This document shows, piece after piece, positions 18,413-28,395 of a DNA stretch of 64,000 nucleotides. Positions within the stretch are counted from its first letter, which is position 1. Each line of letters begins with the position of its first letter. The stretch comes from Spirosoma panaciterrae DSM 21099. GTDB lineage: Bacteria > Bacteroidota > Bacteroidia > Cytophagales > Spirosomataceae. Where the stretch lies: the NCBI RefSeq assembly GCF_000374025.1, contig NZ_KB893192.1, positions 27,395 to 91,394 on the forward strand, written 5' to 3'. Below the pieces are notes generated by a model. The model did no database searches, was not told where the DNA came from, and saw only the letters and a list, made by a program, of their open reading frames with translations. A program made the position numbers and the translations under genes.

Positions 18413-19921
18413 ATGAAACGTAGAGATTTTTTGGCAGCAGCCTCAGCGAGCCTGGTGCCAGTAATGCTGGATGGATTTGGGCTGAAAGCCATGACCAGCC
18501 AATCGGCCCTAGTTCAATCCCTATTGAATACAGCCGCGCTGGCTACCGACCGGGTGCTGGTGATCGTTTACCTTAACGGCGGAAATGATGGGCTGAATAC
18601 CGTGATTCCACGGGATCAGTATTCGCTCTACACAGGTCTTCGCAGTAATATCGCCATCCCCGAAAATGCAGTGCTGGCTCTGGATGGTAATCCGGCTACG
18701 GGCCTTCATCCGGCCATGACGGGCATGCGCGATCTATACAACAACGGTAAACTGTCCATCATCCACTCGGTTTCGTACCCTAATCCCGATCAGTCGCATT
18801 ACCGCGCTACCGACATCTGGATGACTGCCGTCGACGCCAATGCGACGTCGGATTCGGGCTGGGCGGGTCGTTATCTCGAAAATCGTTATCCAGGCTACCC
18901 GGTCGGTTATCCAAACCCACAGATGGAAGATCCGTTGGCTATTCAGATCGGCTATCTGACCTCAACGGCCCTGCTGGGCAGTCAGCAGTCCATGGGTATT
19001 GCCCTCAGCGATCCAAACAGTTTTTACCAGTTGGTCGGCTCAGGGAGTGCCACATCACCGGGCGATTTACCCTGCTGCGATGCCGGTGAGTTGATTGCCT
19101 TTATTCGGCAGCAACAGATTTTGTCAGTGGGCTATGCCACCGAAATCAAGGCAGCCGCCGATGCGGGTCAGAATATGGCCACGTACCCGGATGCATCAGC
19201 CAAAAACTCGCTGGCCGACCAGTTAAAAATCGTAGCCCGGCTGATCCACGGTGGCCTGAAAACGAAAATCTATTTTGTTTCGCTCAGTGGATTCGATACC
19301 CATTCAACGCAGGTAGACCCCACCAATGTGCTCATCGGCACCCATGCCGACTTACTGGGCAAAGTGTCGACGGCCATCAGTGCCTTTCAGCAGGATCTAA
19401 AGTTGCAGGGCACTGAAGACAAAGTGGTGGGCATGACGTTTTCTGAGTTCGGCCGACGCGCCAATTCCAACAACTCACGGGGAACCGATCACGGTGTGGC
19501 GGCTCCGATGTTCGTTTTCGGCAGCAACCTCAAGCACCGCACCTTTGGCCAGAATCCCGACCTTGCCAACCTGACAGGGCAGGCTGGCAACAAGGAAATC
19601 ACGATGCAGATCGACTTCCGGCGGGTATATACCGACATTCTCAACGACTGGTTTGGCACCGCTTCTGCCACCACAAACTCGTTACTGTTCCATCCGTTTC
19701 CCACTATCTCGCTTTTCTCAGATACTGTTGAAACCGTGGCTTCGGGCAACTGGCAGGACAAATCGATATGGACCGTTGGGCGGGTTCCGTTTGCCAATGA
19801 GTATGTAAAAGTAAACGCTGGCCATACGGTCACCATTAGCCAGAATACCTCCGTCAAAAACATTCGTCTGGATGGCAAACTGATTTACAATGGCCCTTAT
19901 TCCATTCAGGTTACTGGCTAG
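18413..19921 (+). CDS. DUF1501 family protein with Tat-like signal
   Basis: 502 residues. The N-terminus MKRRDFLAAASASLVPVML is a twin-arginine-type signal. The body matches DUF1501, a sulfatase-like alkaline-phosphatase superfamily domain: VLVIVYLNGGNDGLNTVIP near residue 45, HPAMTGMRDLY, DQSHYRATDIW, SLSGFDTHSTQ, FSEFGRRANSN and GTDHGVAAPMFVFG. The last 60 residues (SGNWQDKSIWTVGRVP, AGHTVTISQNTSVKNIRLDG) look like a short beta-solenoid appendix. Function is unknown; the partner is the DUF1800 pair upstream. The complex would be periplasmic or exported. Confidence 0.88.
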   Translation: MKRRDFLAAASASLVPVMLDGFGLKAMTSQSALVQSLLNTAALATDRVLVIVYLNGGNDGLNTVIPRDQYSLYTGLRSNIAIPENAVLALDGNPATGLHPAMTGMRDLYNNGKLSIIHSVSYPNPDQSHYRATDIWMTAVDANATSDSGWAGRYLENRYPGYPVGYPNPQMEDPLAIQIGYLTSTALLGSQQSMGIALSDPNSFYQLVGSGSATSPGDLPCCDAGELIAFIRQQQILSVGYATEIKAAADAGQNMATYPDASAKNSLADQLKIVARLIHGGLKTKIYFVSLSGFDTHSTQVDPTNVLIGTHADLLGKVSTAISAFQQDLKLQGTEDKVVGMTFSEFGRRANSNNSRGTDHGVAAPMFVFGSNLKHRTFGQNPDLANLTGQAGNKEITMQIDFRRVYTDILNDWFGTASATTNSLLFHPFPTISLFSDTVETVASGNWQDKSIWTVGRVPFANEYVKVNAGHTVTISQNTSVKNIRLDGKLIYNGPYSIQVTG

Positions 19922-19969
19922 ATTCTTCACAAGGCACCGGGCAGATCAACTTCTGTCTGGTCAATGCTA

Positions 19970-22507
19970 CTAACTGTGGGTTTTACGGGTATAAGCCAAC
20001 AGTCGCAGCGCGTTGAAGACGACCAGCAGTGTGGAACCTTCGTGGGCGATCACGGCAGGACCGATCCGGGCGATACCCAGAATAGTCAGTGGAATCAGTA
20101 TGGCCACCATGCCCAGGCTGATGTACAGATTCTGGCGAATGATGCGCCGGGCTGCCCGGCTCAGTCCAATCGCGAAGGGAAGTTTATCCAACTGATCGCC
20201 CATCAGGGCAATGTCGGCCGTTTCCAGGGCCACATCCGAACCGGCGGCCCCCATAGCGATACCGACCGTGCTCTTGGCCATAGCGGGGGCATCATTCACG
20301 CCATCGCCCACCATAGCGACTTTACCTTCGCCCTGACGAAGTTTCTGAACAGCCTGCACTTTGGCTTCGGGCAACAAATCGCCCAGTGCATCCGTCAGCC
20401 CGACTTCGCTGGCAATGGCATCGGCTACCCGCTGGTTATCGCCTGTCAGCATAATCATGCGCTGGATACCCAGTTCTTTTAGTTCGCTCAGTGTCTGCCG
20501 GGCCTCCTTTCGTGGAGTATCCATCACGCCCAGAATACCCAGAAACGACTTACCCTGCCGAACGATCATGGCTGTATGTCCGTTTGCTTCCAGTTCATCG
20601 GCTTTCTGACGAACAGCATCGGTCAATGTGTTCTGCTCGTCGAACAGAGCTTTATTGCCTATGTACACGGGTTTCCCATCGACAGTCGCCTGTACTCCCC
20701 GCCCCGTCAGAGCTTTCAGATCCGTGGCTTCCGGTATACTTTTCTGGCCCAACCGATCGGTGCCATCCTTAACGATGGCCTGTGCCAGCGGGTGATCACT
20801 AAGTCGTTCGACAGCAATGGCCACGGGTAGTAGTTCGGCCTCAGAAGCCTCCAGCGTAACCACCTGAGCCAGTCTGGGCTTACCCTCGGTCAACGTACCC
20901 GTTTTGTCAAACGCCACGGCTGTCAGTTCCCCCAGATCTTCGAGCGGTCGCCCACCTTTTACCAACACCCCATCGCGGGCTGCCCGTGCAACCCCACTCA
21001 GTACCGCCGATGGGGTTGAAATGGCCAACGCACAGGGACTGGCGGCAACCAGCACAGCCATAGCCCGGTAGAAACTTTTGGCAAACGGCTCATCAATCAC
21101 CAAGTAAGCAAAACAAAGAGTCACCACCAAAATCAATACCGCCGGAACGAACCACCGTTCGAAACGATCTGTAAATTGCTGAGTAGGCGATTGCTGGGAC
21201 TCGGCTTCGTTCACCAGTTTGATCAGCCGGGCCAGAGTTGAATCACTGGCCGCTTTAGTGACTTTGATTTCCAGCACCGACGTCCCGTTGATGGTTCCCG
21301 CAAACACTTTATTTTCGGGCTTGGCCCGACTGGGATCGGCATCTGGGTCAGCCATTGGCTGCTTATCCACGGGTACACTTTCGCCCGTAATGGGCGCCTG
21401 ATTCACAGGGCCGCCCCCTTTGATGACGACACCATCAGCAGCAATTTTACTGTTTGGCTTAACAAGGATTACGTCCCCTATCTTTAGCTCGGCTACGTCT
21501 ACTTCTTCCGTCGAATTACCCCGCCGAACGGTCGCTGTTTTGGCACTTAAATCGGCCAGAGCAGAAATCGACTTACGAGCGCGGTTCATGGCATAGTGCT
21601 CCAGAGCGTGTCCCAGGCTAAACAAGGCCAGCAACAAGGCCCCTTCGGCCCATTCGCCCAGCACACCCGCCCCAGCGGCCGCCACCAGCATCAGAAAGTC
21701 GATCTCGAACTGGCCATTCCGAATCGCTTCAACTGCTTCTTTAGCCGTAAAGAAACCTCCGCAGAAATAGGCAAATCCGTACAACGTCAGACTCACCCAG
21801 CCCGGAATCCCGCTCACAAAGGAAAGCCCGAACCCCACTCCGAGGAATACGGCACACAGAATGGCAAAGATCAGTTCGGTATTTGGGCCAAAGATGCCGC
21901 CATGCTCATGATCGTGTCCATCGCCTTCAGCATGTTGATGACGCTTATGCTCCTCTCCTTCCCTATGGTCATGGGCAGGTTCAGTATTGTGAGCTGACGA
22001 GGTATGGGCTTTATCGATTGAGGATTCAGGTTGCGCGTCGATGTCTGGTTCAGTCTCCGATCCAGGTGATGCGGGCGTTTTGTTTTCCCCAAGTTTATTC
22101 AGAATGGTCGCCAGTTGGGTCTTCTTCCGGTCAAATTCCAGATGAATCGCTCCCGATGCGGAGACAGACACCTCTACAACACCGGGCCAGCGCTGGATTT
22201 GGCCTGTTACGATTCGAGCGTGCCGCGCATGGCGAACACCTTGTAGTGTTCCCACAAAATGCCCGTATTGGCTGGTAATTCTGGCGCCGGCCTGTTTAGC
22301 AAATTGCTGTACTCTATTCAGACTAATCGTCTGTGAATCATAATGAATACAAAGCTGGTCGGGATGCGTTTGGGTAGCCGCTCGTACATGAACTTTCTCA
22401 ATACCCGGCCGGTCCTCCAGCAGTCCCATCAAGCGTTCCACGCACTGGTCTTTCTCATCCGGGACTTCAGGCAGGACAATGTTTAAATCGATTTGAAGTT
22501 TTTGCAT
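19970..22507 (-). CDS. P1B-type heavy-metal ATPase (P1B-4-like, Co/Zn/Cd)
   Basis: 845 residues. Two N-terminal ferredoxin-like HMA-type domains without CxxC (about 1-75 and 80-140) are followed by a His/Asp/Glu-rich linker (about 165-200) and a P1B-ATPase core. Motifs: phosphorylated Asp534 in FDKTGTLTEG, TGE (ITGESVPVDK), GDGVNDAP. The transmembrane metal site is SPC (Cys492 in AASPCALA), and a late helix has AHEGSTLLVV. SPC plus HEGS/T is the combination of P1B-4 ATPases, which move Co2+, Fe2+, Zn2+ or Cd2+; copper ATPases use CPC. It is the last gene of a minus-strand operon with an RND efflux system, 73 bases after the adaptor gene. Confidence 0.92.
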   Translation of the reverse strand: MQKLQIDLNIVLPEVPDEKDQCVERLMGLLEDRPGIEKVHVRAATQTHPDQLCIHYDSQTISLNRVQQFAKQAGARITSQYGHFVGTLQGVRHARHARIVTGQIQRWPGVVEVSVSASGAIHLEFDRKKTQLATILNKLGENKTPASPGSETEPDIDAQPESSIDKAHTSSAHNTEPAHDHREGEEHKRHQHAEGDGHDHEHGGIFGPNTELIFAILCAVFLGVGFGLSFVSGIPGWVSLTLYGFAYFCGGFFTAKEAVEAIRNGQFEIDFLMLVAAAGAGVLGEWAEGALLLALFSLGHALEHYAMNRARKSISALADLSAKTATVRRGNSTEEVDVAELKIGDVILVKPNSKIAADGVVIKGGGPVNQAPITGESVPVDKQPMADPDADPSRAKPENKVFAGTINGTSVLEIKVTKAASDSTLARLIKLVNEAESQQSPTQQFTDRFERWFVPAVLILVVTLCFAYLVIDEPFAKSFYRAMAVLVAASPCALAISTPSAVLSGVARAARDGVLVKGGRPLEDLGELTAVAFDKTGTLTEGKPRLAQVVTLEASEAELLPVAIAVERLSDHPLAQAIVKDGTDRLGQKSIPEATDLKALTGRGVQATVDGKPVYIGNKALFDEQNTLTDAVRQKADELEANGHTAMIVRQGKSFLGILGVMDTPRKEARQTLSELKELGIQRMIMLTGDNQRVADAIASEVGLTDALGDLLPEAKVQAVQKLRQGEGKVAMVGDGVNDAPAMAKSTVGIAMGAAGSDVALETADIALMGDQLDKLPFAIGLSRAARRIIRQNLYISLGMVAILIPLTILGIARIGPAVIAHEGSTLLVVFNALRLLAYTRKTHS

Positions 22508-22580
22508 AAAATCGTTGTGCTAATCCATTTGTAGGTAACTATTTACACTTCAGAAAGGCAAACTTTTTAGTAGATGTGGG

Positions 22581-23819
22581 TCAATGGGCATGGCCTTCTT
22601 CTTCCCCGCTAGCTGCAGTTAACTGCGACAGAACAGCGTAAGCCCCTTTAACAACAACCCGTGCCTGTCGAAGATTGATTTGGTTCGGTAGAGTCACCTG
22701 CGAATATCCACCCTCGCTCACACCCCGCCGAACAGGAATACGCCGAAACGTGGTGCCGACCTGTTCCGTTTCATCTGGATGTTGTCCGTGATGGTCGGGC
22801 ATCTTTTCCGTCGTGACCACAAAAATGTAGTCTTTCCCTTCCGTCGATACAATGGCCTCCTCGGGCAAGGCCGGGACCCGGCTATCCCCCAGGTCGAGCG
22901 TTGCCTTCAGAAACGTATTGGGAACCAGCCGACTATCCGTCTGCCCAAGTTGGGCAATGACCCGTACAGAGCGGTCGGCATCAATGGTGGGATTGATGTA
23001 ACTGATTTTCGCTGTATGCTCTCTGGAGGCTTCGCTGGTCAGCCGTAAACTAACCGACTGACCTACCCGAAGCTGAGGCAAATCCTTTTCAAAAACCGTT
23101 AGTTCGGCATAAATTCCCTGGGTACTGATAATCCGGGCAATCACGTCGGTGGGTTGTACATACTGACCGATGGTTGCCGATATATCGGTCACAACCCCCG
23201 TAATGGGAGCCGTCACGGCGTAAGAAGCGGTAAAGGTGCCGTTTAGGGCCGCCTGGGGCGAAAGACCAACCAGCCGCAGCCGTTCGGTCAGGCCATTTAG
23301 TCGGGCGCGTACCTGGGCCCGTTCGGCAGTTATTTGCTGAAAGACCTTCAACGCGCTCACGTTCTGCTCACTTAGCTCTTTCTGGCGGATGTATTCAGCA
23401 TCAAGGTACGTCAGGCGGCTCTGGTTTTCGGCATACTCCTGCTGAACTCCTACCAGGTCGGGATTTTCGATTCGGGCCAGTAGTTGTCCTTTGCGAACAG
23501 GCTGACCAGGTAATAAAGGCAACTTCCGAATAAATCCGCCCTGAAGCCCTGTAATAGCGACCTGGCTTTGCGCTGGTGCAACCAGTCGTCCATTCACCAG
23601 GAGTTCCTGACCCAAATTCCGATAGTCAATGGTTCCTACCTGCACATCCCCAATCCGCAGTTGGTCGCTGGTTAGCTCCACCAGTTCAGCTGGGGCTTCC
23701 TGGTGAGCCGCTTCTGCGGGTTTCTTAGCCTCTGCCTTTTGCTGGTCAGCCGATTGTGGGTCACCAGAACAGGCATTTATCAGCCAAAGCAAACCCAGAC
23801 TCCACACGATTTGTCTCAT
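22581..23819 (-). CDS. RND efflux periplasmic adaptor (CzcB/CusB-like)
   Basis: 412 residues. A lipoprotein signal ends LLWLINAC, with Cys17 as lipidated residue. The rest is a membrane fusion protein: LPLLPGQPVRKGQLLARIENPDLV is the lipoyl-like half-domain, followed by a helical hairpin (about 130-190), the second lipoyl half (YAVTAPITGVVTDISATIGQ), and beta-barrel and membrane-proximal domains. A His-containing segment (KMPDHHGQHPDE) near residue 345 and the C-terminal EEEGHAH may bind metal. It should link the inner-membrane RND pump to the outer-membrane factor. Its start is eight bases from the end of the pump gene, so the two are co-transcribed. Confidence 0.92.
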   Translation of the reverse strand: MRQIVWSLGLLWLINACSGDPQSADQQKAEAKKPAEAAHQEAPAELVELTSDQLRIGDVQVGTIDYRNLGQELLVNGRLVAPAQSQVAITGLQGGFIRKLPLLPGQPVRKGQLLARIENPDLVGVQQEYAENQSRLTYLDAEYIRQKELSEQNVSALKVFQQITAERAQVRARLNGLTERLRLVGLSPQAALNGTFTASYAVTAPITGVVTDISATIGQYVQPTDVIARIISTQGIYAELTVFEKDLPQLRVGQSVSLRLTSEASREHTAKISYINPTIDADRSVRVIAQLGQTDSRLVPNTFLKATLDLGDSRVPALPEEAIVSTEGKDYIFVVTTEKMPDHHGQHPDETEQVGTTFRRIPVRRGVSEGGYSQVTLPNQINLRQARVVVKGAYAVLSQLTAASGEEEGHAH

Positions 23820-23827
23820 GATTAGCG

Positions 23828-26800
23828 TTATGGTAAGCCCAGAAGTTGTTCCAGGCGAATGATGGATTGATTATACTGACCAAGCACAACGACATAATTG
23901 GCCCGGGATTGATACGACTGGGTAAGTGCCTGCGAATACTGGAGGTAATCGATTTCACCGGCCCGAAAAGCCAGACTTGCTTTCTCTGCCAACAGTCGGG
24001 CAGTCGGCAACCCCGTCTGCTCATAGTAGGTCAGACTGCTTTGCCGTTTGCGGACATCCTGAATCGTGGCCTGAAGTTCGCCCTGCAGGTTACGCTGCGT
24101 CAAGGCCAGCGTCGCTTCGCCCAACTGCTGCCCCAGCCGGGCCGCTTCAATTCGGGCCCGCTGAGGACGACTAAACAGGGGATAGGCAATCCCGGCAGTC
24201 ACGCCCTGAAATCGTTTGCCCCCTCCATACGTCACTTCCTGGTTGTCGACTACATAGGTGCCAATCAGAGACTGGTTGAAATAGCCGAGCGAGAAACTGG
24301 GCAGCAACCGGGCTTTTTCTACATCGGTTTGGCGAGCAGCTATATTGAGCTGCTGGCGAAGCAGAGCTAGCTCCGGCGTTTGAGCCAGCGTAGACGAATC
24401 GAGTTGAGGTGGTAGCGATCGGCGTGTCAGCAGGGAGTCCGCTAGCTGAATGGGCGCATTCGTATTCAGCAGCGTCTGGAGCCTACTAAGCACAATTTGT
24501 TGATCGGCTTCGGTCTGTGTCAATGCGTTCTCGATTTCGCCTAACTGGTTGGTGGCTGTTGCCACTTCTACAGCAGTGCCTTCACCTGTCCGCAACCGCA
24601 ACTCTGTTGCCGCCCGAAAGGCAATGAGCAGACTATCCTGCGTTCTGAGCAACCGTCGCCGTTCAGCCAGATACAACAGATCGTAATAGGCCGATTTCAC
24701 CTGAGCCCGCAGTTCATTTTGGGTCACTCGGGCCAGACTTTCGCTGCCCGCCACGTTGGCATCGGCCAGCCGTCCGAGCTGACGAACGAGTTTTGGATTA
24801 GGCAAACTCTGAGAAAGCGTAACGTTATTGTCGAAGTTGATCCCGTTGTATTGCCCACCCATCCAGGAAAGGCTGGTCGGACCTATATCGTGGGCGACCC
24901 GTCGGCCGGTCTGCTGTTGGGCAATGTTGAGGGCATTGATCCGGGCGGTTCCGTTTTGGGCCGTCGCCAGCCGCAGAGCCTCTTCCAGCGACAGTGCGTG
25001 GACTGGCCGTTGAGGAACCTGCGCCTGAGCCACACCAGATACCGCCATACCCAGTGTGCCGGCCAGCAGCCATCCGGCCAGTTTACCAGTCGGTGTGACC
25101 AGTACTTTTTTCTTTTTTTGCCTAAACCCTGATTGCTCCCATCCATACAGACAGGGTAGCACCAAGAGAGTCAATAATGTAGCCGAAACCAGGCCCCCAA
25201 TAACCACGGTTGCCAGAGGGCGTTGCACTTCGGCTCCAGCCGTTTTAGCCAGTGCCATCGGCAGGAACCCCAGCGAAGCGACCAGGGCCGTCATCAACAC
25301 CGGACGCAATCGGGTCGCCGTTCCCTGCACAATACGCTCCTGCAACGACAAATCGGTTTCTGCTTTCAGGTGATTAAACTCACCAATGAGCACGATACCA
25401 TTGAGAACGGCCACCCCGAAAAGCGCAATAAACCCTACCCCCGCCGAAATACTAAAGGGCATGCCCCGCAAGGCCAGCGCAAACACACCGCCAATAGCTG
25501 CTAAGGGAATGGCCGAGAAGACCAACAGACTTTGTCGAATGGAGCCGAAGGTAAAGAACAGCAGCAGCCCTATGAGGCCTAACGCTACCGGCACGGCAAT
25601 ACCAAGCCGATCTTTGGCCTCCTGAAGATTCTGAAACTGACCACCGTAGGTGAGGTAATAACCGGGCGGAAGGGTCACCTGCTGATCGAGCTTTTGTTGC
25701 AGTTCCGTGACCACACTTTCGACATCGCGCTCCCGTACATTGAAGGCAACGACAATCCGACGTTTGGCATCTTCACGCTGAACCTGGTTGATACTGTTCT
25801 GAAATTGTACGTTGGCCAGTTGACTGAGCGGAATGGCCTGGCCATCAACCGACGTGACCAGCAGGTTCTGTACATCCTCCAAGCGCTGCCGACTGGCCTG
25901 TTGCAAACGGACCACCAGATCATAACGCCGTTCGCCCTCATACACCTGCCCCGCTGTAGCCCCAGCGAATGCCGCTTGCAGACACCGATTGGCTTCCTCT
26001 ACCGAAATACCAAACTGGGCAAGTGCATCGCGGTCATAGCGAACCACGATCTGCGGCAAACCCGATACCTGCTCAACATACACATCTTTGACGCCGTTTA
26101 CGGTACTGACTACCCGCCCAATGCGAGCTGCGTAATCAGCCAGTACACGCAGGTCTTCCCCATAGAGCTTAAGGGCCACATCCTGCTTCACGCCCGAAAT
26201 CAATTCGCTAAAGCGCATCTGAATGGGTTGCAGGAAACCAAAACTCACACCGGGAATCTGCTTCAACTGATCGCTCATTTTATCGGCTAGTTCCTCCCGG
26301 CTCTCGGCCGACGTCCACTCATCCCGGTCTTTGAGGATAACCATCAGGTCGGTAGCTTCAATGGGCATCGGATCAGTGGGAATTTCTCCAGCTCCGGTTT
26401 TCCCGATCACTTCTACAACTTCCGGGAATTTTCTGGTTAAGATACGCCCTGCCTGTAGTGCGGCATCGCTGGATTGAGCAAGCGACGAACCCGTCATTAC
26501 CCGGGTTTCTACGGCAAAATCGCCTTCATCCAGTTGCGGAATAAATTCACCGCCCAACTGACTAAAGACAACCAAAGCGCCCACAAAAAGTCCCACAGAT
26601 AGGCCAACGACCAGTCCTTTGTGGCCGAGGGTCCATCGGATAGCGGGTTCATACCATTGCTGAAAAAAGGCGATAATTCGATCCGAAATGGTTCGGGTTT
26701 TGTTTCGAACGAGCTTCTTGCTCAGTAGCAGGGCCGACATCATGGGCACATAGGTAAGCGAGAGGATAAACGCTCCCAGAATGGCAAAAGCAACAGTCTG

Positions 26801-28312
26801 GGCCATCGGCCTGAACATTTTACCTTCAATGCCCACCAGGGCCAGAATGGGGAGGTAAACAATCAGAATAATGATTTCTCCGAAAGCGGCAGAAGAACGA
26901 ATACGGCTGGCCGACTCGAATACATCTTCATCCATCTCTTTTTGGGAGCGAGCAGGCAGTTCAGTACCTGCTTTTTTTTGCGTTAGCAACACCTCGCTTC
27001 TCCCACCCCGCCTGGCCAGATGGTGCAACGTCGCTTCGACAATGATAACAGCGCCATCCACAATGAGCCCGAAATCAATAGCCCCCAGGCTCATCAGATT
27101 GCCCGACACAACAAATAGATTCATGAGCGCAACGGCAAACAGCATCGCCAGCGGAATAACGGATGCCACGATCAGCCCCGCCCGCCAATTGCCCAGCAGC
27201 AATACCAGCACGAAAACAACGATCAACGCGCCTTCGATCAGGTTGCGTTCTACCGTGCCGATAGCGCGTTTCACTAGCTTGGTCCGATCCAGAAAGGCAT
27301 GAATCTCGACGCCCTCAGGCAACGTTTTTTTAATCTGCCCGATGCGTTGTTTTACATTGGCAATCACTTCTGAAGCATTGGCCCCCTTGAGCATCATCAC
27401 AATGGCCCCAACAACCTCCCCCCCATCCTGATCCGGCTTTTCAGGTGCCGACCATCCGGTTCGGGTCATAGCCCCGTAACGGACAGCACTGCCAAGTTGT
27501 ACGGTGGCCACATCCCGAACCCGAATTGGAATGCCCGTCGGTGTTCGTCGAACGACAATCTTGCCTATGTCCTGGAGGGTATTGATCAGCCCTTCGGACC
27601 GAATAAAATAGGCATTGGGCCGGCGGTCGATATAGGCTCCACCTGCGTTCTGATTATTCTTTTCCAGGGCCGAGAAAAGTTCATCCATCGTTACGCCAGC
27701 CGCCCGAAGCCGCTGAAGATCAATGGCCACTTCATACTGTTTTAGCAGCCCCCCAAAACTACTGACATCGGCAACCCCTGGCGTTCCTAATAATTGTCGA
27801 CGCACAATCCAGTCCTGAATAGATCGGAGTTCCATGGCCGGGTAGCGGTTTTCGTAGCCGGGTTTTGCCTGTAGCACATATTGATAGATCTCGCCCAGGC
27901 CCGTAGTTACCGGAGCCAGTTCCGGCTCACCCGATCCGGGCGGAATCTGAGCGCGGGCCTGCTGTAATCGTTCAAATACCTGCTGGCGGGCCAGGTATAT
28001 ATCGACGTCATCGTTAAGCACGATAGTGACGACTGATAAGCCAAACCGGGAAATTGAACGGACTTCCAGAAGGTCAGGAATTGTAGCCATCGTTTGCTCG
28101 ATCGGAAAACTGATAAGCCGTTCCACATCGAGGGCCGACAGCGCAGGGCTTTGGGTGATAATCTGGACCTGATTGTTGGTAATATCAGGCAAGGCGTCAA
28201 TGGGGAGTCGGTTTAGTGAGTAACCGCCCCAGACGATTAAGGCCAGTGTAAACAGGCCAATAATAAGCTTGTTCTGAATAGAAAAGCGGATGACAGCATC
28301 CAGCATAAGCAT
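23828..28312 (-). CDS. Heavy-metal RND pump fused to TolC-like outer-membrane factor
   Basis: 1494 residues. Residues 1-1060 are a complete CzcA/CusA-type RND transporter: FSIQNKLIIGLFTLALIVWG first helix, LPIDALPDITNNQVQI, a transmembrane motif GAIDFGLIVDGAVII and the C-terminal RPVLMTALVASLGFLPMALA. A signal-like hydrophobic segment (LAGWLLAGTLGMAVSGVAQAQ, about 1075-1097) then leads into an outer-membrane efflux domain (about 1098-1494; LSLEEALRLATAQNG). The DFGxxxDGA motif is that of the HME group exporting divalent cations (Co, Zn, Cd, Ni) rather than Cu/Ag. RND-OMF fusions of this kind are known in Bacteroidota. The internal signal-like segment suggests cleavage or separate export of the OMF half. 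The frame is open throughout, so this is not a sequencing artefact visible here. Confidence 0.92.
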   Translation of the reverse strand: MLMLDAVIRFSIQNKLIIGLFTLALIVWGGYSLNRLPIDALPDITNNQVQIITQSPALSALDVERLISFPIEQTMATIPDLLEVRSISRFGLSVVTIVLNDDVDIYLARQQVFERLQQARAQIPPGSGEPELAPVTTGLGEIYQYVLQAKPGYENRYPAMELRSIQDWIVRRQLLGTPGVADVSSFGGLLKQYEVAIDLQRLRAAGVTMDELFSALEKNNQNAGGAYIDRRPNAYFIRSEGLINTLQDIGKIVVRRTPTGIPIRVRDVATVQLGSAVRYGAMTRTGWSAPEKPDQDGGEVVGAIVMMLKGANASEVIANVKQRIGQIKKTLPEGVEIHAFLDRTKLVKRAIGTVERNLIEGALIVVFVLVLLLGNWRAGLIVASVIPLAMLFAVALMNLFVVSGNLMSLGAIDFGLIVDGAVIIVEATLHHLARRGGRSEVLLTQKKAGTELPARSQKEMDEDVFESASRIRSSAAFGEIIILIVYLPILALVGIEGKMFRPMAQTVAFAILGAFILSLTYVPMMSALLLSKKLVRNKTRTISDRIIAFFQQWYEPAIRWTLGHKGLVVGLSVGLFVGALVVFSQLGGEFIPQLDEGDFAVETRVMTGSSLAQSSDAALQAGRILTRKFPEVVEVIGKTGAGEIPTDPMPIEATDLMVILKDRDEWTSAESREELADKMSDQLKQIPGVSFGFLQPIQMRFSELISGVKQDVALKLYGEDLRVLADYAARIGRVVSTVNGVKDVYVEQVSGLPQIVVRYDRDALAQFGISVEEANRCLQAAFAGATAGQVYEGERRYDLVVRLQQASRQRLEDVQNLLVTSVDGQAIPLSQLANVQFQNSINQVQREDAKRRIVVAFNVRERDVESVVTELQQKLDQQVTLPPGYYLTYGGQFQNLQEAKDRLGIAVPVALGLIGLLLFFTFGSIRQSLLVFSAIPLAAIGGVFALALRGMPFSISAGVGFIALFGVAVLNGIVLIGEFNHLKAETDLSLQERIVQGTATRLRPVLMTALVASLGFLPMALAKTAGAEVQRPLATVVIGGLVSATLLTLLVLPCLYGWEQSGFRQKKKKVLVTPTGKLAGWLLAGTLGMAVSGVAQAQVPQRPVHALSLEEALRLATAQNGTARINALNIAQQQTGRRVAHDIGPTSLSWMGGQYNGINFDNNVTLSQSLPNPKLVRQLGRLADANVAGSESLARVTQNELRAQVKSAYYDLLYLAERRRLLRTQDSLLIAFRAATELRLRTGEGTAVEVATATNQLGEIENALTQTEADQQIVLSRLQTLLNTNAPIQLADSLLTRRSLPPQLDSSTLAQTPELALLRQQLNIAARQTDVEKARLLPSFSLGYFNQSLIGTYVVDNQEVTYGGGKRFQGVTAGIAYPLFSRPQRARIEAARLGQQLGEATLALTQRNLQGELQATIQDVRKRQSSLTYYEQTGLPTARLLAEKASLAFRAGEIDYLQYSQALTQSYQSRANYVVVLGQYNQSIIRLEQLLGLP

Positions 28313-28395
28313 ACATGACTAAGAGGAAAACTCAGAGAAGAAGCATTCGGATGCAACAGGGTTGCACCGAAAAAAAAGGACATACGAATCCTATT

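Noticed and set aside
19964..20482. Long plus-strand open frame opposite the P1B ATPase
   Set aside because: It lies antisense within a well-supported gene, has no family features or signal, and results from the high-GC codon pattern.
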